Of a stretch of 64,000 nucleotides of DNA, positions 26,572-34,955 are shown one piece after another (the first letter of the stretch is position 1; the number at the start of each line of letters is the position of its first letter). The translations under genes and the position numbers were made by a program. Below the pieces are notes generated by a model that had not been told where the DNA came from, made no database searches, and saw only the letters and a program-made list of their open reading frames with translations. The stretch is from Sphingobium sp. AP50 (GTDB lineage: Bacteria; Pseudomonadota; Alphaproteobacteria; Sphingomonadales; Sphingomonadaceae): NCBI RefSeq assembly GCF_900109095.1, contig NZ_FNYZ01000003.1, forward strand, positions 290,016 through 354,015, given 5' to 3'.

Positions 26572-26863
26572 GCCACACGCCCAGCGCCGGCCGCACCGGT
26601 TGCACCGTCACTTCGTCGCCGAAAATCCCCTCGATCGTGAAGGGATCAGCGGCGATCAACGCGCGTACTGCCGCTTCATCCTCGGCCTCGATCAGGAAGG
26701 AACTGCCGATCGGCGCAGCGTCCGACGCATCGGATTCCAGCATCGCGCCTGCGACCTTCAGCGCATTGCCCTGCCCGACCCAATAATCGACATGCGCCGG
26801 CCTGTGCACCAGACGCTGTTCCAGCATGCCCGGCTTATCAGGGGCCAAAACGAAGAAAAACAT
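26561..26863 (-). CDS. YCII-related small protein
   Basis: A 100-residue protein of the YciI/YCII family, which shares a ferredoxin-like fold with muconolactone isomerase. The N-terminal FFFVLAPDKPGML, a central RPAHVDYW His and the conserved GAML segment fit the family. Such proteins are common in catabolic clusters and may isomerise or dehalogenate lactones or acids, but no reaction is established for most. It is 23 bases downstream of the MarR gene on the same strand. Confidence 0.82.
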   Translation of the reverse strand: MFFFVLAPDKPGMLEQRLVHRPAHVDYWVGQGNALKVAGAMLESDASDAAPIGSSFLIEAEDEAAVRALIAADPFTIEGIFGDEVTVQPVRPALGVWRPA

Positions 26864-26886
26864 TCAGACATCCTCTCTCGTGCTGG

Positions 26887-27432
26887 TCAGTCGTCCAGAC
26901 CCTCGACATTGATATCGCCCGATCCGTTCACACCGCCATTTTCGGCCAGGATGGTCTTCAGATTCTTCTTCACACGCCCCAACACCTGTTCGCACATCGC
27001 AACTTCCTCCGGCGACAGGCCGGCCAGAATGCGCTGGTTCATGGTCGAGGCGACCTCCACCATCAGCTTGACGACGCCATGCCCCTTTTCGGTTATGAAG
27101 ACGCGCTTCACTCGCCGGTCGGTCGCATCGGGACGCCGCTCGACATGGCCGGATGCCTCCAACCGGTCGATCAGTCCACCCACCGTCACCTTGCCCACTT
27201 CCATCAACCGGGCCAGATCGACCTGCATCATCCCGTCATTGCCGCCACGTGCCAGCGTCGTCAGCACCGACCATTGCGATCGCGTGATGTCATAGGGACG
27301 CATGGCCATGTCCATGACCACGCGCCGAACGCGCGACACGTCGTGCACCAGATAGCCGAAGGTGAAGGGCTGCGCGCCAGCCTGCTGTTCCGATATCGCC
27401 ACCGCAACGGCGGCCTGATCTCCATGTTTCAT
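26887..27432 (-). CDS. MarR family transcriptional regulator (paralogue 1)
   Basis: A 181-residue MarR-type winged-helix repressor. The DNA-binding region (MQVDLARLMEVGKVTVGGLIDRLE in part) and the wing VERRPDATDRRVKRVF are clear. It is strongly similar to the MarR protein at 43972-44469 across the whole core, starting FGYLVHDVSR. I chose ATG at 27432; a GTG at 27456 is also in frame and neither has a strong ribosome site. An 8-bp inverted repeat at 27524-27549 upstream may be its own operator. It is a candidate regulator for the shared boxes in this island. Confidence 0.9.
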   Translation of the reverse strand: MKHGDQAAVAVAISEQQAGAQPFTFGYLVHDVSRVRRVVMDMAMRPYDITRSQWSVLTTLARGGNDGMMQVDLARLMEVGKVTVGGLIDRLEASGHVERRPDATDRRVKRVFITEKGHGVVKLMVEVASTMNQRILAGLSPEEVAMCEQVLGRVKKNLKTILAENGGVNGSGDINVEGLDD

Positions 27433-27523
27433 CTGTACAACTTCGTCTGGACGCACATTAGCGTTGCGCCACGGTCATCATGACGCAAGCCGGCGCGCTA
27501 TGCACGCGGAATATTCATGCATG

Positions 27524-27549
27524 CTTATCATAATCGCCCATATGATAAG
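27524..27549. promoter_or_regulatory. Inverted repeat CTTATCAT-N10-ATGATAAG
   Basis: A perfect 8-bp inverted repeat with a 10-base spacer lies between the MarR gene start (27432) and the stop of the epoxide hydrolase gene (27575). It probably belongs to the MarR promoter and may bind the MarR protein. Confidence 0.5.
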
Positions 27550-27574
27550 AATTTGGATGGATATCATCATGGCG

Positions 27575-28711
27575 TTATCGCAAGCCGCGGAAGCAGTCCC
27601 GCACCTCCCCAACGAAAAGGCCTGGCTGCTCAAAGGCGGCAAAATGACCGCCCTTTTCCAGTTCGTTCCAATGAATGATATTGCTGAACACCTGCTCCGC
27701 CCAATGGCGCGGCGGTGCCATGATCTCACGCGGGAACTGGCTATAGCCCAGCGGCAGGTCGATCTTCGTCGGCCGAAAACTGCCCATGCTTTCCCAATAG
27801 AGGCGGGCCGATGACACGCCATTACCGGGCAACCAGTAGAGCATGATATTGTCGAGCATCTCGTCGCGAGTGAAGATCGTTTCCGGCTCGCCACCGCAAT
27901 CACTCCATCCTCGCAACTTCTCATAAATCCACGCGGCCTGCGCAACTGGGGAGTCGGCGAGCGCATAGCCGATCGTCTGCGGCCGCGTGGCCTGAAGACG
28001 GGCATAAGCGGACTCGACATTGCCGAAATAGTCGAGAGCATCGATCGCCGCCTGTTCCAGCGCATCGGGATGCTCTGACACATGCTCCGGCCGGATGGAA
28101 AGCATGTTGAAATGCACGCCGACAAGGCCCGGCGGCGCCTGAACGCCCAGCGACACCGTGACCGCCGATCCCCAATCGCCGCCCTGCGCAACATAGCGGT
28201 CATAGCCCAGCCGCCGCATCAGTTCCGCCCAAGCGCGCGCGATCCGCTCCACCCCCCATCCCGTTTCCGCTGGCTTGTCGGAAAAACCATAGCCCGGCAG
28301 CGACGGCACGATCAGGTGAAAGGCATCGGCCGCATTGCCGCCATGCGCCGCCGGATCGCTTAACGGCCCGATCACCTTGTGAAATTCGATCACCGATCCC
28401 GGCCAGCCATGGGTCAGCAGCAGCGGCATCGCGTCAGGATTGGGCGACCGGATATGCAGAAAATGAATGTCGAGGCCATCGATCCGCGTCTTATACTGGC
28501 CAAAGCTATTCAGCATCACCTCGCACCGGCGCCAGTCATAGCCGTGGCGCCAATGATCGACCAGCGCACGCAATCGGTCGGTCGGCACACCCTGACTCCA
28601 GTCGACGACGGTTTCGCGTTCCGGCCAGCGTGTCCTGTCGAGGCGGTCGCGCAGGTCATCCAGAACATCCTCCCCGATCGACAGGGTGAAAGGGCGGATG
28701 GCCTCGCTCAT
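27575..28711 (-). CDS. Epoxide hydrolase (alpha/beta-hydrolase with EHN domain)
   Basis: A 378-residue protein of the microsomal-type epoxide hydrolase family. The N-terminal EHN region is at residues 1-110. The oxyanion segment is HGWPGS, the nucleophile Asp is in GGDWGS, and the C-terminal His is in KGGHFAAFEQP. It would open an epoxide to a diol through an Asp-ester intermediate. The start at 28711 overlaps the kinase-like gene stop by 4 bases; the open frame continues upstream inside that gene but is not needed for the family length. Together with a second epoxide hydrolase-like protein at 46080 it suggests an epoxidised intermediate. Confidence 0.9.
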   Translation of the reverse strand: MSEAIRPFTLSIGEDVLDDLRDRLDRTRWPERETVVDWSQGVPTDRLRALVDHWRHGYDWRRCEVMLNSFGQYKTRIDGLDIHFLHIRSPNPDAMPLLLTHGWPGSVIEFHKVIGPLSDPAAHGGNAADAFHLIVPSLPGYGFSDKPAETGWGVERIARAWAELMRRLGYDRYVAQGGDWGSAVTVSLGVQAPPGLVGVHFNMLSIRPEHVSEHPDALEQAAIDALDYFGNVESAYARLQATRPQTIGYALADSPVAQAAWIYEKLRGWSDCGGEPETIFTRDEMLDNIMLYWLPGNGVSSARLYWESMGSFRPTKIDLPLGYSQFPREIMAPPRHWAEQVFSNIIHWNELEKGGHFAAFEQPGLFVGEVRDCFRGLR

Positions 28712-30108
28712 GCGTCGCGCTCCAGCACCGACGCGAGGATCACGGCGATACGATGCAGCAACCTCTGCGTGAAATGCGCGCCGGCGCTGGCGACCAATAT
28801 ATCGTCGCTCAATCCCTTTTCGAAGGAATCGCGACCGCCATGCATGACCAGATGCATCAGTCGCAGTCCCGCGCGCAGGGCGAAATAATCGATCTGGCGC
28901 TGCGGAATATCCGCCCCGCCAGCCACGCGATAGGCGTCCATGAAGCGGCTCCAGTCGGTGACGGCGATGACGACCGGATAGCAATAGCCCAGATCCTCGC
29001 CGGGGTGGCCGATCGCCGCCTGCTCCCAGTCCAGTACCGCCGTGATCTGATCTCCGTCCGCCAATATATTGTGAAATACCATGTCGTTATGGACGATGGC
29101 GCGCCGGTCATCGAGACAGTCGACATTCTCCCGCAGCCAGGCGATGACCGCCGACATGGTGACGGACGGCCAATGCGCCGCGCCCTCCCACTGCGCCGCC
29201 AGTTGCTCCAACTCGGCACGCCAGCCGTCAATGTCATAGCGCTCGCGCGCCTGTCGTAGCCCTTCGCCCACGCTCTCCACCGGCTGGCTGTGGAGCAATG
29301 CCATTTCCCGCGCCAGACTCAGGACGATCTGCTCGCTTTCCGCCGGCAGCCAGTAATCGGGCTGCACCGGCGCGCCCTCGACCCGCTCGACCAGCAGGAA
29401 GGGCGCGTCCAGCCACGCCGCATCTTCCTCCACCAGTAACGGACGCGGCACGCGCATGCCGACGGCATGCAATTGCGTCAGCAGCCGATATTGCGCGATT
29501 TCACTAAGGAAGGCGGCGCTGCCTGCCTGCCCGGGAATGCCGCGCTGGATGACCATATGCGCGGGCAAGGTGTCCGCGCCCGAAACCGAGAAGATCGCCG
29601 TCTGACGCGATCGGCCGCCCACGATCAGGCGGAAGGCGGAAAGCTCCGCCCCTTCGCAACCCGGTTGGCGGCGCAGATAAGCTTGCAGACGCGCCGGATC
29701 GATCGCTTGATCATCCGCCTCTACCGCCGGGGGGAGCGCCCTCTCGACCGCATCCATCCGGGCGATCGCGCTATCTAGCAACGACTTTTCCCAGCGGATC
29801 GCATCGCCAAGACCCGACAGGGGCGCACCAGTCGACAGCCGTTCTGCCGCATCAGCAATCGCCGCGCCCGTATCGCGATAGGCGGCGGCATTCTCGGCCG
29901 GACCGCCCTGCCGATCGGTATCCGCTGTCGGGAAAGTGTAGAAATGCGCCGGAATTCGTCCCGCCTCCGGCTCCAGCGCGTTGGCCACGGCTGTAAGGAT
30001 GCGAATGCCATTGTCGAGCGCGCCCAGCGCGGCGCTATCCTCCACCTTGGGCCGGACCTGCGTCCGCAAGCCCATGGCCGCGCTCCAGAGATATTGTGCA
30101 TTGCTCAC
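28708..30108 (-). CDS. APH-fold kinase-like phosphotransferase
   Basis: A 466-residue protein. Residues 1 to about 140 form an alpha-helical leader without a known match. The rest is an aminoglycoside/choline-kinase-like fold. The catalytic loop VHNDMVFHN keeps the Asp and Asn, and LDWEQAAIG supplies the metal-binding Asp. It is the ACAD10-like type found beside acyl-CoA dehydrogenases, where the known members phosphorylate hydroxyacyl-CoA. It starts with GTG (30108), AGAGG 9 bases upstream, and is translationally coupled to the epoxide hydrolase. The substrate is inferred only from family context. Confidence 0.82.
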   Translation of the reverse strand: MSNAQYLWSAAMGLRTQVRPKVEDSAALGALDNGIRILTAVANALEPEAGRIPAHFYTFPTADTDRQGGPAENAAAYRDTGAAIADAAERLSTGAPLSGLGDAIRWEKSLLDSAIARMDAVERALPPAVEADDQAIDPARLQAYLRRQPGCEGAELSAFRLIVGGRSRQTAIFSVSGADTLPAHMVIQRGIPGQAGSAAFLSEIAQYRLLTQLHAVGMRVPRPLLVEEDAAWLDAPFLLVERVEGAPVQPDYWLPAESEQIVLSLAREMALLHSQPVESVGEGLRQARERYDIDGWRAELEQLAAQWEGAAHWPSVTMSAVIAWLRENVDCLDDRRAIVHNDMVFHNILADGDQITAVLDWEQAAIGHPGEDLGYCYPVVIAVTDWSRFMDAYRVAGGADIPQRQIDYFALRAGLRLMHLVMHGGRDSFEKGLSDDILVASAGAHFTQRLLHRIAVILASVLERDA

Positions 30109-30141
30109 GTCAGCGCGCCTCTCCGATATATGATTATATAC

Positions 30142-30164
30142 ATATCGTACTAATGCATATTATA
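30142..30164 (-). promoter_or_regulatory. Regulatory box, TATAAT-N6 form (site 3)
   Basis: On the minus strand this reads TATAAT-ATGCAT-TAGTACGATAT, with the TATRRT-N6 spacing shared by the other boxes and the TACGA core aligned. It lies 34-56 bases upstream of the kinase-like gene. Here TATAAT may double as the -10. It is a weaker match than sites 1, 4 and 6. Confidence 0.4.
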
Positions 30165-30180
30165 TTGCCTGTCACCCCTC

Positions 30181-30708
30181 TTATACGGCTGTGGGATCGA
30201 ACAAACGGCTTTCCCCGTCCCAGTTCGCCGCTGCCGCCCGGATCGCATCGAACAGGCCAATCACCTGCGGTTGCAACACGCCGACTTCCAGGATGATCGA
30301 TTCATCATCGGTCATTGCGAAATAGGCGATTTCCGATCCGTCGCCGAACGCCGCGCCCTGCAAGCGTTTTCCACCGACGCTGTCGACCCAGGCCTGCGTC
30401 GCCGCCATATCATCGGCAAAGGCGCACAGATGATGTACGCCCTGCCGACCGGCATCGAGAAATTCCTGAAAGATGGAGGGGCCGCGCGGCTCGATCAGTT
30501 CGACCATCAGATCGCCGGAAAAGCTGACGGCCGCGCCAAATTCCACCTTCTGGTCCGCACCGCGATAGTCGGACCGCACCATGTCGAAGCCGGGGAAGAC
30601 GAAGAAGGGGCCGACACCCATCACCTGCGTCCACCAGTCGATCGCCGCGTCAAGATTGGGCACCATATAAGCGATCTGGTTCAGCCGGCCCACGGGTTTG
30701 CGCGCCAT
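30181..30708 (-). CDS. VOC (glyoxalase/bleomycin-resistance fold) protein
   Basis: A 175-residue vicinal-oxygen-chelate protein with two beta-alpha-beta-beta-beta modules. Candidate metal residues include N10 or Q11 and E73 in VELIEP, with HHL at about residue 93 and E142 in ILEVGV. The family holds metal-dependent isomerases, lyases and dioxygenases. The start is preceded by AGGAGAGAG. It is divergent from an SDR gene. The specific reaction cannot be assigned. Confidence 0.86.
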   Translation of the reverse strand: MARKPVGRLNQIAYMVPNLDAAIDWWTQVMGVGPFFVFPGFDMVRSDYRGADQKVEFGAAVSFSGDLMVELIEPRGPSIFQEFLDAGRQGVHHLCAFADDMAATQAWVDSVGGKRLQGAAFGDGSEIAYFAMTDDESIILEVGVLQPQVIGLFDAIRAAAANWDGESRLFDPTAV

Positions 30709-30756
30709 AGTCTCTCTCCTGAAATGCGGTCATCATCACTGGTTATCATTCATACC

Positions 30757-30768
30757 ATATGCTAGCAT
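30757..30768. promoter_or_regulatory. ATATGCTAGCAT operator-like core
   Basis: A palindromic ATGCTAGCAT core preceded by CATACCATAT lies between the divergent VOC (30708) and SDR (30817) genes. The same core is at 37700-37712. The CATACCATAT portion matches the boxes before the second and third Rieske genes. It is a probable operator. Confidence 0.5.
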
Positions 30769-30816
30769 TTCATTTCGGCAAAGAAAATCGATCGAACGCC
30801 GGATCAAGGAGAGGAT

Positions 30817-31596
30817 ATGCAACGCACCAACAGCCCCAGTCTGACGGGGAAGGCTGCCCTCATTTCCGGCGCAGCGCGCGGCCTTGGTGCGGCGAGCGCC
30901 TGGGCGATCTGCGAGGCGGGCGGTCAAGTGATGATAGGCGACCTGCTGGTCGATCGCGGCGAGGAAACCGCTGCGGAGTTGCGCGCCGCCGGCCACGCCG
31001 CGCAGTTCGTCCAACTCGATGTACGCGACGAAACCGCATGGGCAGCAGCGGTCGACGCCACGGTTCAGGCCTTTGGCGGACTTCATATCCTCGTCAACAA
31101 TGCCGGCATTGCCACGGCGGCCACCGTGGAGGATCTTACAGTCGCGGATTTCCAAACTATCCTAGACATCAACCTGCTCGGTGCCTTTCGCGGCATGCAG
31201 GCAGCGATCCCGGCAATGAAGGCCAGCGGTGGCGGGGCGATCGTCAACATATCGTCCAATTCAACTCGCCGCGTCAGCGCAATCACTACATCCTATGCTG
31301 CGACCAAAGCAGCGCTGGCGAACATGACCAAATCCGCCGCCATCCATCTGGCTCAGACCGGCACAGCCATTCGGGTCAATTCCGTCCATCCCGGCCCGCA
31401 TGCGACCGACATGCTGTTGGGCAACGACAGCAAGGCGGACTTGCCGGAAGTACAGGCCCTGCGTGACGCAATCCCGATGGGGCGCATGGGCGAGGCGCGG
31501 GAAGTCGGCGCGGTCGTCGCCTTCCTGGCATCGGATGCAGCCTCCTATGTCACCGGCGCGGAACTTTTCGTCGATGGCGGCCTGACCCCGCACTGA
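30817..31596 (+). CDS. Short-chain dehydrogenase/reductase (SDR)
   Basis: A 259-residue classical SDR with cofactor motif SGAARGLG, an Asp after beta-2 (GDLLVD) suggesting NAD use, NNAG, catalytic Ser in NISSNST and YAATK. It resembles 3-oxoacyl-ACP reductase- and hydroxysteroid dehydrogenase-like SDRs. The start at 30817 is preceded by AAGGAGAGG. It is the first gene of a plus-strand run that continues with the acyl-CoA dehydrogenase after a 110-base gap that carries its own box. Substrate unknown. Confidence 0.91.
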   Translation: MQRTNSPSLTGKAALISGAARGLGAASAWAICEAGGQVMIGDLLVDRGEETAAELRAAGHAAQFVQLDVRDETAWAAAVDATVQAFGGLHILVNNAGIATAATVEDLTVADFQTILDINLLGAFRGMQAAIPAMKASGGGAIVNISSNSTRRVSAITTSYAATKAALANMTKSAAIHLAQTGTAIRVNSVHPGPHATDMLLGNDSKADLPEVQALRDAIPMGRMGEAREVGAVVAFLASDAASYVTGAELFVDGGLTPH

Positions 31597-31641
31597 ATCG
31601 CACGCCATGCCTTTGCTCGCCCTTGACTCTGGAAATGATGC

Positions 31642-31665
31642 ATATAGTAATAATGCATACGAATT
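31642..31665 (+). promoter_or_regulatory. Regulatory box TATAGT-N6-GCATACGAATT (site 4) in a promoter
   Basis: The box ATATAGTA, five bases, GCATACGAATT is the same as site 1 in both blocks and spacing. A promoter can be read as TTGACT (31623-31628), 16 bases, TAGTAA (31645-31650), so the box overlaps the -10 of the acyl-CoA dehydrogenase gene that starts at 31707. A repressor bound here would block it. Confidence 0.7.
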
Positions 31666-31706
31666 GAGAGCCGGCCGACTGAACCGGGCCTCACAGGAGA
31701 GATCGA

Positions 31707-32873
31707 GTGGATATCAGCCTTTCGGAAGATCATGAAACCATCCGCGACAATGTGCGGAAGGTGTGCGACCAGTTCGACGACGAATATTGGTCGCGCTGCG
31801 ATCAGGAAAAGACGTTCCCGTTCGAATTTCACCGCGCCATGGCCGATGCTGGCTGGCTGGGCATCACCATGCCGGAGGAGTTTGGCGGCGCCAATCTGGG
31901 CGTCACCGAAGCGGCGATCATGATGCATGAAGTGGCATGCAGCGCGGGCGGCTATTCCGCCGCCAGCACGCTGCACCTCAATATCTTCGGCCCCCATGCG
32001 GTGGTGGTAAACGGCACGCCCGAACAGAAGGAGCGAATGCTCAAGCCGCTGATCGACGGCACCGATCGCGCCTGCTTTGGCGTGACAGAACCGGACGCGG
32101 GCCTCGACACCACCAGCATCTCGACCTTCGCGACCAAGGTGCCGGGCGGCTATCGCGTCACCGGGCGCAAGATATGGACATCGTCGGGGCAGGTCGCGAA
32201 CAAGATCATCTTGCTGACGCGAACCACACCCAAGGACCAGTGCAAGAAGCCGACCGACGGCATGACGCTGTTCTACACTGATCTGGACAAGAGCCAGATC
32301 GAGGTGCGCCGCATCCCCAAGATGGGCCGCAATGCGGTCGATTCCAACGCCACCTTCATCGACGATTATTTCATCCCGGATGAGGACCGCATCGGTGAAG
32401 AAGGCAAGGGCTTCCACTATATCCTGCACAGCCTGAACCCCGAACGCATCCTTGTCGGCATCGAAGCGGTCGGCCTCGGTCGTGGCGCACTGGCGCGCGC
32501 GTCCCGCTATGCCGGCGAACGCAAGGTCTTCGGCAAGTTGATCGGCGAAAATCAGGGCATTCAGCATCCACTCGCGGAGAACTGGACCTATCTTGAATCC
32601 GCCTATTGGATGATCATGCGCGCGGCCAATCTCTACGATCAGGGCAAGCCCTGCGGCGCGGAGGCCAATGCCGGCAAGTTTCTGGGCGGACGGGCCGCGT
32701 TCGATGCCTGCACCCGCGCGGTCATGACTCATGGCGGCATGGGCTATTCCACCGAATATCAGGTCGAACGTCTGTTCCGGGAATCGATCCTGTTGCGCAT
32801 CGCGCCCATCACGGAACAGATGATCCTCAGCTTCATCGCCGAAAAAGTGCTCGACCTGCCCAAATCCTACTGA
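31707..32873 (+). CDS. Acyl-CoA dehydrogenase with altered catalytic position
   Basis: A 388-residue acyl-CoA dehydrogenase family flavoprotein that ends in the LPKSY tail seen in some FadE proteins. Conserved FAD/substrate segments include FGVTEPDAGLDT and RKVFGK. The usual C-terminal catalytic Glu (YEGT) position reads APIT, and the alternative Glu position of long-chain/isovaleryl enzymes reads GRGAL. The base therefore is not obvious and the reaction may be atypical. It starts with GTG (31707) after AGGAGAG. It begins the likely operon with E1 alpha, E1 beta and a crotonase. Confidence 0.9.
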   Translation: MDISLSEDHETIRDNVRKVCDQFDDEYWSRCDQEKTFPFEFHRAMADAGWLGITMPEEFGGANLGVTEAAIMMHEVACSAGGYSAASTLHLNIFGPHAVVVNGTPEQKERMLKPLIDGTDRACFGVTEPDAGLDTTSISTFATKVPGGYRVTGRKIWTSSGQVANKIILLTRTTPKDQCKKPTDGMTLFYTDLDKSQIEVRRIPKMGRNAVDSNATFIDDYFIPDEDRIGEEGKGFHYILHSLNPERILVGIEAVGLGRGALARASRYAGERKVFGKLIGENQGIQHPLAENWTYLESAYWMIMRAANLYDQGKPCGAEANAGKFLGGRAAFDACTRAVMTHGGMGYSTEYQVERLFRESILLRIAPITEQMILSFIAEKVLDLPKSY

Positions 32874-32892
32874 GCCATAATCAGGAGAGGTT

Positions 32893-33876
32893 ATGTCCAA
32901 CTATCCCAAGCCCGATCCGGCAACCCTGCTGGAAATCTACAAGAAGGCGGCGCTGATCAAGCTTAACGACGAGCGCATCATCAAGCAGATGATGGCCGGC
33001 AAGCTGGTCATGCCCTATTACAGCCCGCGTGGGCAGGAAATCATCCCGTCGGCCATTTCCGTCAGCCTGACCGACGATGATTATATCTGCACCATCTATC
33101 GCGGCATCCACGATATGCTGGCCAAGGGCTTCCCGCTGGACGAGATGTGGGCGGAACTGGCCGGGCGCGTCACCGGCACCTGCAAGGGCAAGGGTGGCCC
33201 GATGCACCTGACCTGCCCGGACAAGGGCATGATGGTCACGACCGGCATTGTCGGATCGTCCATGCCGATCGCCACCGGCCTTGGCTGGGCGGCGAAGCTG
33301 GATGGCAAGAATCGCGTGTCCATCGCCAATTTCGGCGATGGCGCCGCCAATATCGGCGCTTTTCATGAATCGCTGAACATGGCGGCGGTGTGGAAGCTGC
33401 CGGTCATCTTCCTGTGCCAGAATAATCTCTACGCTGAACATACCAGCGTCGCCTATTCCCGCGCGGTCGACAAGATTTCGGATCGGGCGGCGGGCTATGG
33501 CATGCCGGGCGTTACGGTGAACGGCAATGATCCCGATGAAATGTATGGCGCCGCCAAGGTCGCAATCGACCGCGCCCGCGCCGGCGAAGGCCCGACCCTG
33601 ATCGAGGCGATGACCTTCCGCTTCAACGGCCATCTGCTGGGTGAGGCCGGGCATTATATGGACAAGGGCCTTTATGCCCAGGCGCAGAAGGATGATCCGA
33701 TGCCGATCCTGCGCGCGCGCCTGATCGCCGACGGGATTGCGAACGAGGACGAACTGGCCGCTATCGAAGCGGATATCGACGCCCGCATCGATGTCGCGCT
33801 GGCTGCTGCCTATGACGCGCCATTCCCGGATGTCGCCGAACTGAAGCGCGACGTGTTCGCCGAAGAAATTGCGTGA
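32893..33876 (+). CDS. 2-oxoacid dehydrogenase E1 alpha subunit (PDH/acetoin type)
   Basis: A 327-residue thiamine-diphosphate-dependent E1 alpha subunit. The ThDP motif runs from GDGAANIGAFHESLN to the QNN at its end. It decarboxylates a 2-oxo acid (or cleaves an alpha-diketone/acetoin in the Aco-type) and transfers the acyl group to lipoamide together with E1 beta. The start follows AGGAGAGG, 19 bases after the acyl-CoA dehydrogenase. The lipoyl carrier and the E2 core are elsewhere in this window (18736 and 44495). The substrate is unknown. Confidence 0.92.
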   Translation: MSNYPKPDPATLLEIYKKAALIKLNDERIIKQMMAGKLVMPYYSPRGQEIIPSAISVSLTDDDYICTIYRGIHDMLAKGFPLDEMWAELAGRVTGTCKGKGGPMHLTCPDKGMMVTTGIVGSSMPIATGLGWAAKLDGKNRVSIANFGDGAANIGAFHESLNMAAVWKLPVIFLCQNNLYAEHTSVAYSRAVDKISDRAAGYGMPGVTVNGNDPDEMYGAAKVAIDRARAGEGPTLIEAMTFRFNGHLLGEAGHYMDKGLYAQAQKDDPMPILRARLIADGIANEDELAAIEADIDARIDVALAAAYDAPFPDVAELKRDVFAEEIA

Positions 33877-33886
33877 GAGGATCGTC

Positions 33887-34903
33887 ATGACCGATACCAC
33901 CACCACAACCGCCCCGGCCGACAATCAGGTCAGGAAAATGACCGCCGTCGAAGCCATCAACCTGGCGCTGCACGATGCGATGGAGGCCGACGCCAAGGTA
34001 CTCGTGCTGGGCGAGGAAGTCGCCGACCCGCAGGAAGGCGGCGTCATGGGCGTGACCAAGGGCCTGTCCACCAAATTCGGCGAAGACCGCGTCAAATCGA
34101 CCCCGATTTCCGAACAGGCGATCATCGGCGCGGCGATTGGCGCGGCGGTCGGCGGCTACAAGCCCGTCGCCGAAATCATGCTGATGAACTTCGTCACCGT
34201 GGCGATGGACATGATCGTCAACCATGCCGCCAAGCTGCGCTTCATGTCGGGCGGGCAGACCGGCGTGCCGATGGTGATCCGCACCATGACCGGCGCAGGC
34301 TTTTCCACCGGCGGCCAGCATAGCGACTATTGGGAGGCCTGGTTCGCCCATGCGCCCGGCATCAAGGTGGTCGCCCCGTCCAACCCGGACGACGCCTATG
34401 GCCTGATGCGCGCGGCGATCGACGATCCCGATCCGGTCCTGTTCATCGAAAATCTGCCCAGTTACTGGACGCCCGCGCCGGTGACGAAGCAGATCATCCC
34501 GATTGGCAAGGCGCGGATCGCGCGCGAAGGCAGTGACGTGACCGTCATCGCCCATTCGCTGATGGTGACGCACAGCCTGGCCGTTGCGGAAAAGCTGGCG
34601 GATGAAGGCGTGTCGGTCGAAGTGATCGACCTGCGCACCATTTCGCCATGGGACAAGGAAACGGTGTTGGCGTCGGTGCACAAAACCGGCCGTGCCGTCG
34701 TGGTTCATGAAGCGGTCAAGCAGTTCGGTATCGGCGCGGAAATCGCGTCGGTCATCACCGAAGAGCTTTGGGGCACGCTCAAGCGCCCGGTAGAGCGCGT
34801 CGGTGCCGCCTTCAGTTCGGTGCCCTTCTCCAAGCCACTGGAAACCGCCTTCGCGCCGCAACCTGACACGATCGCCGCCGCCATCAAGGCAGCGCTCGTT
34901 TGA
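33887..34903 (+). CDS. 2-oxoacid dehydrogenase E1 beta subunit
   Basis: A 338-residue E1 beta subunit that pairs with E1 alpha. It contains GEEVADPQEGGVMGVTKGL, the SEQAIIGAAIGAA segment and the conserved FMSGGQTGVP region. The C-terminal transketolase-like domain is complete. An N-terminal run of Thr residues precedes the core. The ATG at 33887 follows GAGAGGATCGTC and lies 10 bases after the alpha stop, so both subunits are made together. No E3 gene is present in the window. Confidence 0.93.
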   Translation: MTDTTTTTAPADNQVRKMTAVEAINLALHDAMEADAKVLVLGEEVADPQEGGVMGVTKGLSTKFGEDRVKSTPISEQAIIGAAIGAAVGGYKPVAEIMLMNFVTVAMDMIVNHAAKLRFMSGGQTGVPMVIRTMTGAGFSTGGQHSDYWEAWFAHAPGIKVVAPSNPDDAYGLMRAAIDDPDPVLFIENLPSYWTPAPVTKQIIPIGKARIAREGSDVTVIAHSLMVTHSLAVAEKLADEGVSVEVIDLRTISPWDKETVLASVHKTGRAVVVHEAVKQFGIGAEIASVITEELWGTLKRPVERVGAAFSSVPFSKPLETAFAPQPDTIAAAIKAALV

Positions 34904-34910
34904 TTGTCGC

Positions 34911-34934
34911 GGGGCTGTCCTTTGCGGCAGCCCC
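34911..34934. terminator. Possible attenuating hairpin after E1 beta
   Basis: A 7-bp stem GGGGCTG / CAGCCCC with a 10-base loop follows the E1 beta stop, but no strong T-run follows. It may reduce read-through into the downstream crotonase or may be a partial terminator. Confidence 0.35.
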
Positions 34935-34955
34935 CTTCCTTACAAAGGTTTCTGC

